Below are positions 12,637-23,900 of a stretch of 64,000 bases of DNA, one piece after another. The DNA is from Chrysaora quinquecirrha (taxonomy: Eukaryota; Cnidaria; Scyphozoa; Semaeostomeae; Pelagiidae). Each line of letters begins with the position of its first letter. Positions within the stretch are counted from its first letter, which is position 1. The DNA lies in contig JACTAT010000009.1 of NCBI GenBank assembly GCA_014526335.1, positions 620,001 to 684,000 on the forward strand, given 5' to 3'. The notes below the pieces were generated by a model. That model was not told where the DNA came from. It saw only the letters and a list, made by a program, of their open reading frames with translations, and ran no database searches. A program made the position numbers and the translations under genes.

Positions 12637-15600
12637 TCAGCAGTTATTCAATTTATACCTCCATATTCTCAACGAGTTGTCTATTTGATCTTCCGGGGCG
12701 TTACCTTCATCTTCGCTGGACGAGCTATCAAGTTGATAATGTCTTTGACCAGATGTCGAAGCAACCAAAGGAAGGTATGGGTGTAGGCTGAAAGATGAAG
12801 GGTGAATATATTGCAGATTCGTTTCACAGAGATTATAAGCCATGCATAACTTCAAAAGAGCTATAAGTTTAACATATAGTAGTCACTTGTTCAAACAATA
12901 ACTGTTAAATCTATCAAGGCAGCATCAGGTATCATCAGGTATCATCAGGCACCATCAGGCATCATCAGGTATCATCAAGTGACAGAAGGTATCATCGGGT
13001 ACCATCAAGCACCACCATCAAGTACTATCAGATATCAATGGGTACCATCAGGTATCATCAGGTATCAGCAGATATCGTCAGATACCATCAGGTACCATCA
13101 GGCACTATCAGGTATCATCAGGTATCATCAGGTATCATCAAGTGACAGAAGGTATCATCGTGTACCATCAAGCACCACCATCGAGTACCATCAGATACCA
13201 ACGGATACTATCAGGTATCATCGTGTACCATCAAGCATGCCATCAGTTATGATCAGGTATTATCAGGCACCATCAGGTATAATCTCACATTTTATCTTAC
13301 ATTGACATTATAACACTGACTTTTGAAGGAACTTTTAGGTACCATTTTTGCCTACCAACTGTTAAGAAATTAAAACACAACACAAACTCGGCTACACGTC
13401 CAAGATAAGTTACTGATTTAATTGCGCAGTTCATAGATTAATATTCATTCATAAATAACTCATCCTTCTTTTCAAAACTCACTTAGCACGTTTCCATTAC
13501 CCATCACCCTTTAAAATGTAAATAGACTTGCCCCTAGTCTACTTCTCAATATCCTTTTCCAAAGGTCTATCATTATGTGAACGTTTTCTTTCATGGAATG
13601 GTGTGACTTAGGAGATGGGTGCTGAAGAAATAGGCTTCGGCAAGTCTAAACCGTAAATTATTGCCAACATTGCTAAGAAATGCCTACAAATTAAGTAGCA
13701 GTAGTTGGTTACCTCAAACCGTTGACAGCATCATTATGAGAATGGAATGTAAAGGCATCAGATGGCATCGCAGTTGCTGCGTTACTGGTATCCCAAACTG
13801 ATATTAACCCATTGGTATTTCCAGACATCAGGAAATTGCCAGATCTGCAAGAGTTAAGATTACATTACTGCCATCTAACTGATCTATTTTGAAGAAAGGT
13901 AATAAGTTTTCTATTCTGATCTGATTTCGATGAACTCATTTTCAGATATCGACCATACATTATATTTTTTCAGTTTTCATTTGCTCTTATAGCGTTTAAA
14001 GAAAAAATACTTTAAGTGCACAAAATATCTGCCATAAGACTGATGTATGAAAATTTCATTGTATTTCAAAGCAGCAACAAAATAGATTTATCATCTTCAA
14101 ACGCAAAGCGCAGACTAGGTCTTGCTCACGTTCTCGCGTTAAGCTACACGTGCGATTTTCTCACTGCGACCGGAGAAACAAAACGTCGCACGTGGAGCCA
14201 GAAACAGACTTTTTAACAAAATGTCCTGCGACCCGAAGAACCGGACAGTACTGCTTCAAAATGATAAACCTTCTCAAAGACACGGCCTAGTCTAAATCTT
14301 ATTAGAATGTCACAATTTTTAAAAGGAATGTCGTCAGCAAAAATTTGTCTCTTACGTTTCCTCGTCAACCTGGATATGATTTTGAACTGAAATATGAATA
14401 TGATAATCGTCGTGGAATTTTGGTCCTTCGATTTTAAGTTTAGCTTAAATAGAACACGAAGAACGCCAAACCAGTGTTTCAAGTCATATTGCCAAGCAAT
14501 GTACCTCTCTCTACTCAAACGCCTAAGACAGAACAGGGGCAAATTGACCTACCTGTGCATATCAAATTGTATTCTCTGATTTGTTTCAACTTCTCTTTTC
14601 AAGCACCAGAGAATTTCACCAGGATATCTCAAGTCCCAACACAGAATGTTCGAATCCTAGAAAGAAGAAACTTTAATTGAACAACATGACCGAGTATTAA
14701 GTTGATAATGACATAACTTAGGCCCTAGTCAAACACCGTTGGTAAAACATTTCAGATTTGTCTTTCAAGCAAAGTTTGACCATTTTGATATGCCGCAAAA
14801 ATTAATTGAGCAGCAGAACAAACTCGAAAGTCTTAAATATTTTCAACGATTTCCTACTTGTAGCAAGCAACAGATATTTGGCAAGCAGTGTTTTACGTAG
14901 TGACCAAACATAAACAGTCAAACATTTTTTTGACTAGCGAATTTCAAATGTTTCATAAAGCACAAAATGCCTCAATTATTATTGATTAAGATTGTTTCGC
15001 ATTCTAACCTTTCTTCCACCACTATATAAATAGTTTCCATCTTTAGAGAACTGAACTTGAGTCAGACCACCAATATGTCCTTTTAATAAGCAAACAAAGT
15101 CAATATCTTTCTCTGAATATACACCAACTACAAAAGAATGAAAACAAAAATAGTAACATAACAATCACAAATTATTTTATTACATAAGGGAGCTTATCAA
15201 CTATGACCGGGGTGGGAACAGAAGGAGAAATTATTCTGCACCATCAAGAAAATTTCAGCCCATCAATTTTGAGAATAAAATTTTCTTCACCCCACCATTG
15301 AGAAGCAGAAAGAATTACCCTACCCTCGAACCTATTTTGGTATTAAATAGTGCAATAATCCTTGCAAAGTAAGTAGCGTGGTAATTTTGCTGAGTGTTCT
15401 TTTCAATATCAATGGCATATGAATCTAAATTTGGGATAAAATATACCTATGTGTTCAAGATATGATTTGCTATTTCACCTAATACAACTAATATTTTCAG
15501 CTACCCAACGATTTTCTCTTCAACCCCCACGCTGTCCCTAAATAATTATGCAAGAAACCATAACAAATTACAAATTACTGACACTGAGTTACGAAAACCG

Positions 15601-18600
15601 CCTTTCGAGTGCGAAAATTAATAACTGTGGTATGAGAGGAGGGAAGATAAATGGGACAACGGAAGAATTAGTCGAAGGAGACGAGTTCAAGATGTAAGTT
15701 TGACGCTTGAGACCTGTCAAATAATGTATTAGGTGGAAGGAAGACATAGCCAGGAAGGCTAGTTCTGTTGAGACGAAGTATCCTCACAGATCCAGGTGTT
15801 TTTATTCCATTTAGATCCTGAGAGCAGTGATCATTGCAGTAGCAGAGAAACATGCAGAAATAAGGATAATATATCACGGCATGGCGCCTGTAGGCAGGAA
15901 AATCTAAGGGTGCGTTTTTATGGGTCTTTTTCTGTGGCTTCCTTTTTCTGGAGACTTTTGACGGATCGAAAGCCGGTTCTTTTGGACCACTGTCAAGAAA
16001 ACCGGAGACTTTTGAGGCTCCAAACTCAAACACTCCTGACTTCAGAGCTAGAAGATTTCCCAGATTTCGCAGAAAAATTGTTGCCAAATCAACTTCCTTA
16101 AAGTTTCAGAGGCTTAGGACTTTTAGTTTTGAGTTGTACAAAACTTCAAAATTGCAATGAATAGCGTAATCATTTTCGGGCAAACTTAAAAGCTTTTTTC
16201 GTCTGAAACTCCTCAGAGTATGAACGTCAGAAACAGACCGAAACAATGAACTAAGGCGGAATTTATACCCGCGTGGCCAGTGATAGATTTTGGAACAAAA
16301 CTTTCTGCGACGCAAGGAAACAAGGTCGCAGAACATTGATTTAGTTGATCTTTTCGCGACATATTTTGGATTTTTGCCAAAAATGCTGCAGCCTTTAGCG
16401 GATTTTTACACTGTCGAAATAACACATCGCATTGTTTACGTGCGGGAAATTTTCTAGGGTCCATTCCTCTTATTGTGCTAGTCGATTGTTTGTCGCAAGA
16501 CTTCTGTCACAGCATTTTTGTCGCAGCGAGTAGCCACCTCAGGATTTCCAAGAATAGGACATTTTCAGGTGTGCCGCTTCGCCAGAATAGGTGAAAAACC
16601 ACACGTGAATCAAGTTTGCAAAGTTACATTTAAATTGTTTCTCTTGCAACCAAATGTTCCCCCCGAAGCAAAATGTTCCTCTCTTATGCCAACATGAAAG
16701 TGAAAATTGCAATAGAAACAGCTATGGATCAGTCACGAAAGCTAGAATCTCCAAATGGAACTTGATCATATAGAGCTTTAGGGCTTGAAAGCCAACTGTA
16801 TCGTCGTAAGCGACGGCATTTCAACTGGGACCCCTACGATTGGGCCCGTATAGACCTCAAAATTTTCTCTCTGTGGCGCAGTGGTTAATGTGCAGGACTT
16901 CAACGAAATGATGTGGGTTCAACGCACGGTCTCTCCACTTGTGTTGCAGAGATAACAACTTTGGGCAAGCTGTTAACACAATTGTGCCTCTCTCTACCCA
17001 GGTGTATAAATGGGTACCTGGTCGGTAGTTAGTACCGTCCTGTGCGGCTGCTATATGCAATATTCATCCAGACCAGGGTAAAGTGTCAAGTCGACTGAGT
17101 ACCCTTAGGCTAGTAGTAGACTTAACAACGGTAACTTTACAGTGCATTACTTTAATACGATATGGGAACATGGGCATCGATGGGGAAAGATCAGGAAAAG
17201 TTCAAATTGGTTCAACTCTCTGATCAGCGCCGTCGCGTCTTTCTCTGGCGTAATACGAACATGAATTTTGATACGGGAACACGTCTATTATCTTCGCCCC
17301 CAATGGCGTCAATGGGGCATGCTTAAAATGTATGCCCCATAACACCGCTGCGCGCTCCCGTATCGTCGCTGCGCGTAGTTAAAATTTAAATTGCGTGTAA
17401 GAGATAAATGGGCTTCACACAAGACAGTTTTCAAAACGATACTTTCCACGATTCACAGACAGATCATTTCGATAGCTTGTTTGTATTGTCAAAACTCTTA
17501 CCAAATGATTATATGCAAGGTATGAGCATCTAACTTTTCCAGTGAAAGCATCCCACAAATGAATCGGATGATCTCTGGACGTTGTCATGAAGCTATAAAA
17601 TAAAATATTTCTAAAATATAGAATTGTTACACCCAATTTTTCTTAGGAGAAACAACGAAATTCAGTTTCTAAATGTTGAGGCCAAAATGTCGAAGGTGAT
17701 GTGGCGTCGTGGTGTAGTCCAACTAACTCGGGGTATCAGGAGCTCAGTGTGGTCAGGGTTTGAGCCCAGCAACGGTAGCATCACAACCAGGGTTGAGGTC
17801 TTGATTAGTTAATCTACTACTGAGATCCTAGCAACTGGCATCAAAACACCATTTCACAGTCACCTGAAGCAAAGTGAGGGGCATTCATGCATAAAGATGA
17901 CTTAATGCAGAGCAGTGCCTACCAGCATGTTGACGGATCATAAGACGTCATATGAGGATACCAGTCAAAGTCGTAGATGGTCTCTCCTTCATTCATTTTC
18001 AGTGCAGGTTGCTAGAAGGAAAAACAAAAGTGAAGATAAGGCAAGTCAACTAACGTCAAGTCAAGTCAAGTCAAGTCAAGTCAAGTCAAGTCAAGTCAAG
18101 TCAAGTCAAGTCAAGTCAAGTCAAGTCAAGTCAAGTCAAGTCAAGTCAAGTCAAGTCAAGACAAGTCATGTCTTGTCATGTCACATCATGTCAAATCAAG
18201 TTATTATTAATCATCATCTTAATGATTTCAAGGGCAATAAAACCAAAGTTGACTAACCATGTCCTCACATGCTTGGTCACTGTTGCTATTACCATATAGA
18301 TAATATGGTAAATTGTATATCCTCATTATATTGTCATCACAGTTAACCAAAATACACATACCATCAGGTGACCTTGAAAAAGAAAAGAAAGTCATATTAT
18401 AAGAAGTTGCAGAGGCAAGCTTTTACCAACCAAATCACACACTGTGGTGGTGTGGCCAAGTGGACAAGGTGCTTGTCGGGAATAATAATGGTCGATTTGT
18501 AACCCAAGGTGCTTAAAATATTGTTGGGACCACTTTTCAAAAGCCTACAATCAATTCAGCTACCTATCCTTCCAAGGCCAGTTAATGAGGACCCAAGGCT

Positions 18601-19568
18601 TTTGTTTTAGAAAATCAATGTGGGCCCACAAGCTGCAGGTCTGCATTAGCTCTACCAAGAACCCATGGCTTGCATTTACAAGTAAAGAATGCTTGGTTGC
18701 TTGCAAACTAGTTATGCAACACTGCCAGTCTGCAGAGTGTGTGAGTGGTGCACCCAAGATATTTTTGCTCAAATCATTCTGCCCACCAATGCACCATTAT
18801 TCTGTTGTTTCTGTACAGAAAAGTTTTTGTTCAAATCATATTTTGCCCCTGCACCAGCAGTTTCTTGGCCATGGCACCCCAAGATTTTGTTGAAGCTGTG
18901 CGCACTCTGCAGACTGGCACCACTGAATGACAATCTTGCCAAACCTATCTCTTACCATTTGCAGCCTTTTAAAAACCATGCTTTGTTCCCATCAAACTCA
19001 GACCAAGATCCAGCAACTTGTTGTAGGAAATCTTTATTTTGCAAATCAATCTTGATGTTATTTGCTAATGAAGTGGAATCATAATTGTCTGAAGCATCTT
19101 CAACCAGGACCGTATTTGTCTCATCCATCAAAACTTCTTCATCATTTTCTGCATGACTTTGCTCAGTGAATGTTACAGAAGTTTCATTTGCTTTAATGTC
19201 TGTAGGGATATCTTTTTCAATACTGTGTGAATCAAAACTAAGCTTTCCTAAAAGATCACTAACTAAAGGTTCATTAACTTCATTCAATGAATTCTCATTG
19301 CATTCTGCATCACTTAATTCCATCACTGCTACAGACGGGTCATTGAATGGCATTTTGGCATCTGCAGGACTATCTTCCTGAGTCAGATGTAAAGTCAAGT
19401 CACTTGTATTTTGGTCATTTACTTTACCACTATGTGTCAACAGTTTTCCATGCCCCTCTCAGAGCTAGAGTTCTTGTTTTCCACTTCCAATTTTTCTGTG
19501 TTGCCTTGATTAAAAGCTTCAGCTGTATCATCCATCTTTGCAGAATTCGTTTCTTCTATGTTCACCAT
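12637..19568 (-). CDS. WRAP53: WRAP53/TCAB1-like WD40 protein (telomerase Cajal body protein 1), partial model
   Basis: Recognised exons: 19568-18956 (acidic N-terminus ending in FLKGCKW), 18372-18258 (SPDG...NIMRIYNLP), 18011-17923 ([13 protein letters not shown]), 17592-17502 ([22 protein letters not shown]), 15127-15009 ([14 protein letters not shown]), 14656-14553 ([19 protein letters not shown]), 13844-13713 ([19 protein letters not shown]) and 12787-12637 ([16 protein letters not shown], stop). These follow the order of human WRAP53, which binds CAB-box scaRNAs and telomerase RNA in Cajal bodies. Junction phases agree wherever consecutive exons are present. About 75 residues between AYNHL and the GVYSE exon, corresponding to vertebrate DELTAAHSLCFSPDG through the next blade, were not found. 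Exon 1 needs a one-base frame change near 19452-19458 (a GGGG run) to join the ATG at 19568 to the rest. Short introns hold SINEs and simple repeats. Confidence 0.85.
12917..13285 (+). repeat. ~10-bp ATCATCAGGT minisatellite
   Basis: Repeated ATCAGGTATC/ACCATCAGGC units, with two larger direct copies around 12970-13030 and 13135-13195. In the last WRAP53 intron. Confidence 0.75.
14720..14970 (+). mobile_element. Diverged GGCCCTGG-type MITE copy
   Basis: Starts TTAGGCCCTAGTCAAACACC and ends in the inverted TTTCAAATGTTTCATAAAGC region. Same vocabulary as 6831-7625. In a WRAP53 intron. Confidence 0.5.
15905..16095 (+). repeat. Dispersed repeat family (GCTGGAAGATTTCGCAGA), copy 1
   Basis: Shares TTTTGGACC, GAGGCTCCAAACTC, CTCCTGACTTCAGAGCTAGA and AAGATTTCCCAGATTTCGC with copies at 25850-26010 and 48285-48603, plus a partial one near 21475-21600. 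Confidence 0.5.
16865..17105 (+). repeat. tRNA-derived SINE-C copy
   Basis: CTCTGTGGCGCAGTGGTTAA looks like a tRNA 5' half with an A box, and TGTGGGTTCAACGC like a B box. The body holds ATAAATGGGTACCTGGTCGG and CGACTGAGTACCCTTAGGC. The reverse copy at 52345-52612 matches throughout. Confidence 0.75.
17690..17868 (+). repeat. SINE-A copy
   Basis: GTGGCGTCGTGGTGTAGTCC head, GGTTTGAGCCCAGCAACGG B-box region and an ACACCATTTCAC end. Sits in the WRAP53 intron between 17592 and 17923. Confidence 0.75.
18053..18165 (+). repeat. (TCAAG)n microsatellite
   Basis: Over twenty near-perfect pentamers inside a 245-bp WRAP53 intron. On the transcribed strand it is (CTTGA)n, about 40 bases upstream of the splice acceptor at 18012. 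Confidence 0.9.
18443..18720 (+). repeat. tRNA-derived SINE-B copy
   Basis: GTGGTGTGGCCAAGTGGACA, then GGGACCACTTTTCAAAAGCC, CAATTCAGCTACCTATCCTT and ACAAGCTGCAGGTCTGCAT, matching 34929-35175 in order. Its distal part continues into an inverted repeat (TGCCAGTCTGCAGAGTG at 18722 versus its reverse near 18902). Confidence 0.65.
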
Positions 19569-19891
19569 TTAAATTTAACACGAGTTTATTTGTACATTAT
19601 CTGTCAGCAGACAAACTGTAGCATTCTCAGTCAAATCGAAAACATGCACTTTTGGCTTGGTATGATAAAAGGCTAGCGGCCTGGCAAATTGGGCCTAGCC
19701 TAAGGTCATAATGTTTATGTTTCAGTTGCTTCTGAGAGAACTCGCAAATGAAGTGCACAGAACGCTAGCTTTATGGGTTAAAAGTTTAATTAATGAACGA
19801 ACTAGAGAATTCAAACCATAATCACATCATATAAAACCTTAAAAATAGATGTTCTTTCTGACCTCAGTTCTGTCTGCCTTCTGCAAATCGG

Positions 19892-19941
19892 GCCGCCATG
19901 ATTTCCCGCTTGTGAGTTTTTAGGATCGTGCGCGTGCGCAC
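19892..19941 (-). promoter_or_regulatory. Candidate core promoter motifs upstream of the WRAP53-like gene (YY1-like and NRF1-like)
   Basis: GCCGCCATG at 19892-19900 matches the reverse of a YY1 core. The near-palindrome GTGCGCGTGCGCAC at 19928-19941 resembles an NRF1 site. Both lie about 320-370 bp upstream of the first ATG. Such motifs are typical of housekeeping promoters in animals. The assignment is by motif only. Confidence 0.3.
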
Positions 19942-20423
19942 AATAAAGTGTTATCTTAAATCCAGAACTGGGACGTGGATTGGAAATCTGGGAGCTGGAA
20001 CAGGAACGGAAAAAGGAACTTGGAATTTGACTATCTGAATAAGGGACGTCTTTCACCATTTTTGAAACATAATCTCAACAAATGTACTTTACAGAGAATG
20101 TACTTTTTCCAAGAAAGGACTACAAAGAGAATTCGACAAGATATCACCACCAGTATTCACATTTTGCGGCATTCTATGAATATAAATTAAACAACTAAGT
20201 TATCTGATTTATACAGTTTAACGATCAAGAATTCAATTTAAAAAATAACTAATTCTCTGCTGGGTTCAACCAAAGTCTTGGCTTAAAAACGATTTCCTAT
20301 AAATGTGTGTGTGAATTGTGTTGCAGCAGGGTCCTAAGGTTCTCAACAGCAAAGTCCAAGAGACATATCGTTCAAGCCCAATGTCCCGAAATCAGGTATG
20401 CAGAAAAAACACATCCAATGAAC

Positions 20424-20901
20424 CAGGGGCGGACTGGCAGGGATGCTAGGTTGCGATTGCAACCTGGGCCTTCTTGTTATATAGGGTCTTTAACAAACTT
20501 TTTCTGTTGTTTCTTGAGCAAATCTCTTCGATTTCTTGGGATTTCGAAGAGATTTGGACTGGTTTCGCTCAGTATGAAAACAGTTGGAAATGACAGAAAT
20601 TGTTTCTCAATGCAGATAATTGGAAAGAAGTAAAAACAAAAAGATAATCAGCTTATGCGCACAAAAATGTGGAAGCAAGAAAATATAGAAATGCGAACAT
20701 ATACATAAAAGGGAGACGATTTTGCCATCAAAATATCCCAAATAAGAGAAGAAGTATCAGCATAAACAGTAACTCTTGCCTTGAATTGATTTTTACACAG
20801 GAGTTCGCTAGAAGCAAATAACAAGACAAATTGCTATAGTGAAAACAGGCCCCTTTTACTGGAAATAGCAACCCTTGAGATTCCCTGTCAGTCCGCCTCT
20901 G
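20424..20901 (+). mobile_element. hAT-type MITE, copy 1
   Basis: Ends CAGGGGCGGACTGGCAGGGA and TCCCTGTCAGTCCGCCTCTG are inverted repeats. Flanks CAATGAAC (20416-20423) and CAAAGAAC (20902-20909) form an 8-bp target duplication with one mismatch, as hAT elements make. Between WRAP53 and DPP7. Confidence 0.85.
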
Positions 20902-20985
20902 CAAAGAACATGTGAAAATTGGAAAGACATCTAAATTCTGAATTAAAGAAATTATTTAAGGCAGTTAAGAGTTCTTGCAAAGTTC

Positions 20986-23900
20986 TTAAAGAGAAAGCCA
21001 TTGCTTCAGGTATCCCTCGATCTTCTCTCTTGCAATTATCACACTTTTAGGATCTGCTGGGTTACTTGCCCTGAAAAATAATAACTTTTTCAACAAACAG
21101 AAATTAAATATTCTTGGATAGGAAATCGAAACTTGAAAACTTAAGATTAAAGCTACGAACTGATTAGCAGTTTTCGTAACAGTAACAGTTCTACAATGCT
21201 GTTGCTTATTATCAGCCAAATAGACTATCTTGTCTACTAAACTTTTTAATATTTCATTACAGAGCCGGCGTCCATCAAAGGGGATCCCAGTGCGTGCTTT
21301 GCCAGAAAATTGTTAAAATGATTAGGCCTATAAAATAGTATCAGTGGTTTGAAGAACAGCTACCAATCTTTTCAACTTTCCAAGTTCTTTCGTAAAACTA
21401 CTTCTTTCGTAAATACTGCTTTCTTATGTACAATAAACGAGCATTGCAAAGAAACTTTCTTTAGAAAAAGTGATTTGACAATGAGAACCTATGCCAAGTC
21501 TGAGAAATCTTCCATCTCTGGAGTCAGGAGAGTTTGGAGCCTCCGAAGATTTTCCTGAGAGCTGAAAAGGCGCAGAAAAGGGTCCCCCAAAAGAGCGCAC
21601 GCTTACGGAAGTATTCCAAGCAAAACCAAAAAAGTGAAGGGCTGATATTGCTATTCTCCAGAAAAGCCTTAGCAGACGTTTTGTTATTAGTAAAAGAGCT
21701 TACCTCAAATCAAGATGATGAGCTCCACCTTCGACTAATATTGCTGGTAGCGTTGGAGACAAATCTTCAAGAACCTAGAAGAGTAATAATAATTATGTAT
21801 CCCTTAATGGTGTTTAAAAAGTTTCCTTTTCACAAATTTTCATGTCAACTAACATAATATATTCATATATCTACCTGATAAAGCATGTGTGCAGTAGGTA
21901 GTGGGGGGGAAGGGTAAAGGAATATTTTGAGTCATGTGAGGAGACATCTCCGAGTAGCGTGAAGATGTTCGGTAATATTGAAGTTTATTTCTGGGTTAAT
22001 TTGGAGATATTCAATATGGAAATAGATATCGTGATACGTTAGGGAAGGCATCATCAGAAGCGTGGAATATTCCCTGATGCGTAATGTGGAGGAATACCAC
22101 GAGTAGTGTGGAGGGATATCTACGTTCAGGGAGACATCATCAACACTACGAGTATCATGGAAGGATATCATGAGCCGATCATGAGAAACATTGGGGCGGA
22201 CGTTTTTGAGTAGTACAGGCGATGTGCACTAGTGGCGGGAATATATGAGTTATGCAGACGGATATCATGATTCTTAAGGGGAAGCAGGCTCGGCTCAAAG
22301 TAGTCACAATGCTGTTCGTACAGCAGGTGACATAAGAAGTGTCTGACCAATTTCAATCATGTCCTTTAATCTTATACCATCTCTCGTTCAAACGCCTTCT
22401 CTAACCACAGGGGATCTTGTTTTCTCCAAATAAGTTTCTTTCCTAAATGATTGCTTCTGAAAATTTTCTTCAATTTTCCCATGTCATGATCGGATGAAGA
22501 AGAAATGGTAAATGCGGAGGAGAAAGAGCGGAAATTGCTCCTCCGTGTTGTCTTTCCGTTGTCCTCCACTGTTTCCGCGCTTTCCGTTCTCTACCAAGAA
22601 AATTTTCAGGAGCAATCAAGTAGGAAAGAAACGAATTTTAGAAAGCAATCTTTGAAGTAGACTCCTAGTGCTCTAACCCCTGTTCCTGGATAATGTGAAA
22701 TACAACAAAAACAAAACAAAACAAATCTTTGCCTACTTACACCACCAGGCATCCAAGGATCCAAGTTTCCATTCGGGAAAATAATATTTGACGCATGCTT
22801 TATATCTTTAGCTGTTGTATAACGGTAAAATCATTTAAAACCAATCAAAAATCAGCTCTTTAACTAACAATAACGAAAGTTTTAAATTCAAAAAGTCTGC
22901 TACCTGTTCCCCAGTATTGAGTCGAAATCCAGCTAAGTCGAGATTTTCCGAGATTCCAAGTTTTCGTACAATATTCTTCTCTCATTTCAAGGGTCCATGG
23001 AATAGGCGGGAACATATCTGTTGTATTAGTGCTGCCACCAGGTAAAATCATCTCGGTACATGCCTTCAGGTAAAAAAAAATAAGGAGCTGAAACAGGCCA
23101 TGAAACGGGGAAGTTGGTCATATTACGATTAAGTTCAAGTCCATGATAGAGCGTATTTTCGAACATAGACTGAGCTCATTGACATAGCAAGAGCCAACAT
23201 TTTCTGCCAAAGAGGCGTGGTCAATAGGTGTATCTTTGTTTCTTGCCATGGTTCCCGATGAACAATAGAAAACAACCGATCACTAAGTCACAGAGCACTA
23301 GCCGGCAGCCATCGCCGACGCTTCGCGAAACATGAGAATCAAGCTTTAAGAAGCATTTAGAAGATGAAATTTGCATGAAGTACCTGATAATCCCATGCTT
23401 TGGCATCGTTGCCCAAACCACAACCAGTCGGGTCTGCACACTCAACAAACTCTTTGTATATATCATGACACTTCGCTTTGGGGCCATACAGCAGAGCTTA
23501 AACAGAATAAAGAAAATTTCAAAAAAAAACTTTATAGATTGACACGGTAGACAGGTTTTTAATCTGCGTCCCTTAGCTTTCTAAGTCAATTCTCTACCAA
23601 CTAGCTAATTGGTCACAGCCTCATCTTGAGTTTAAGTCTCACCAATTACTCACAAAATGAGCCAGGTAGCTCAGTAGGGACAAGAACGTATCCTCAGTAC
23701 TCTAGCCATAGACTCACTACATGGGTCTCACTGCATCGCTTGATGATGTTGTTAATTACAATTGCACAGAGTGACAACAAAATAGTCGGGGAGGATAAAC
23801 TACAGAATCGTGGATCAAGTCTACCACACCCAAACAACATTGCAATTAAGCAAGAAATCGTTTTAAACTTGACAAAATGAATTTTCTTTAGCTCTAAGAA

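Noticed and set aside
15668..16087. 139-residue minus-strand ORF as a missing WRAP53 exon
   Set aside because: Only a short weak similarity ([14 protein letters not shown]), out of context and overlapping a dispersed repeat.
23626..23880. tRNA-like GGTAGCTCAGTAGGG segment as a tRNA or SINE
   Set aside because: No B box at the right distance and no second copy in the window.
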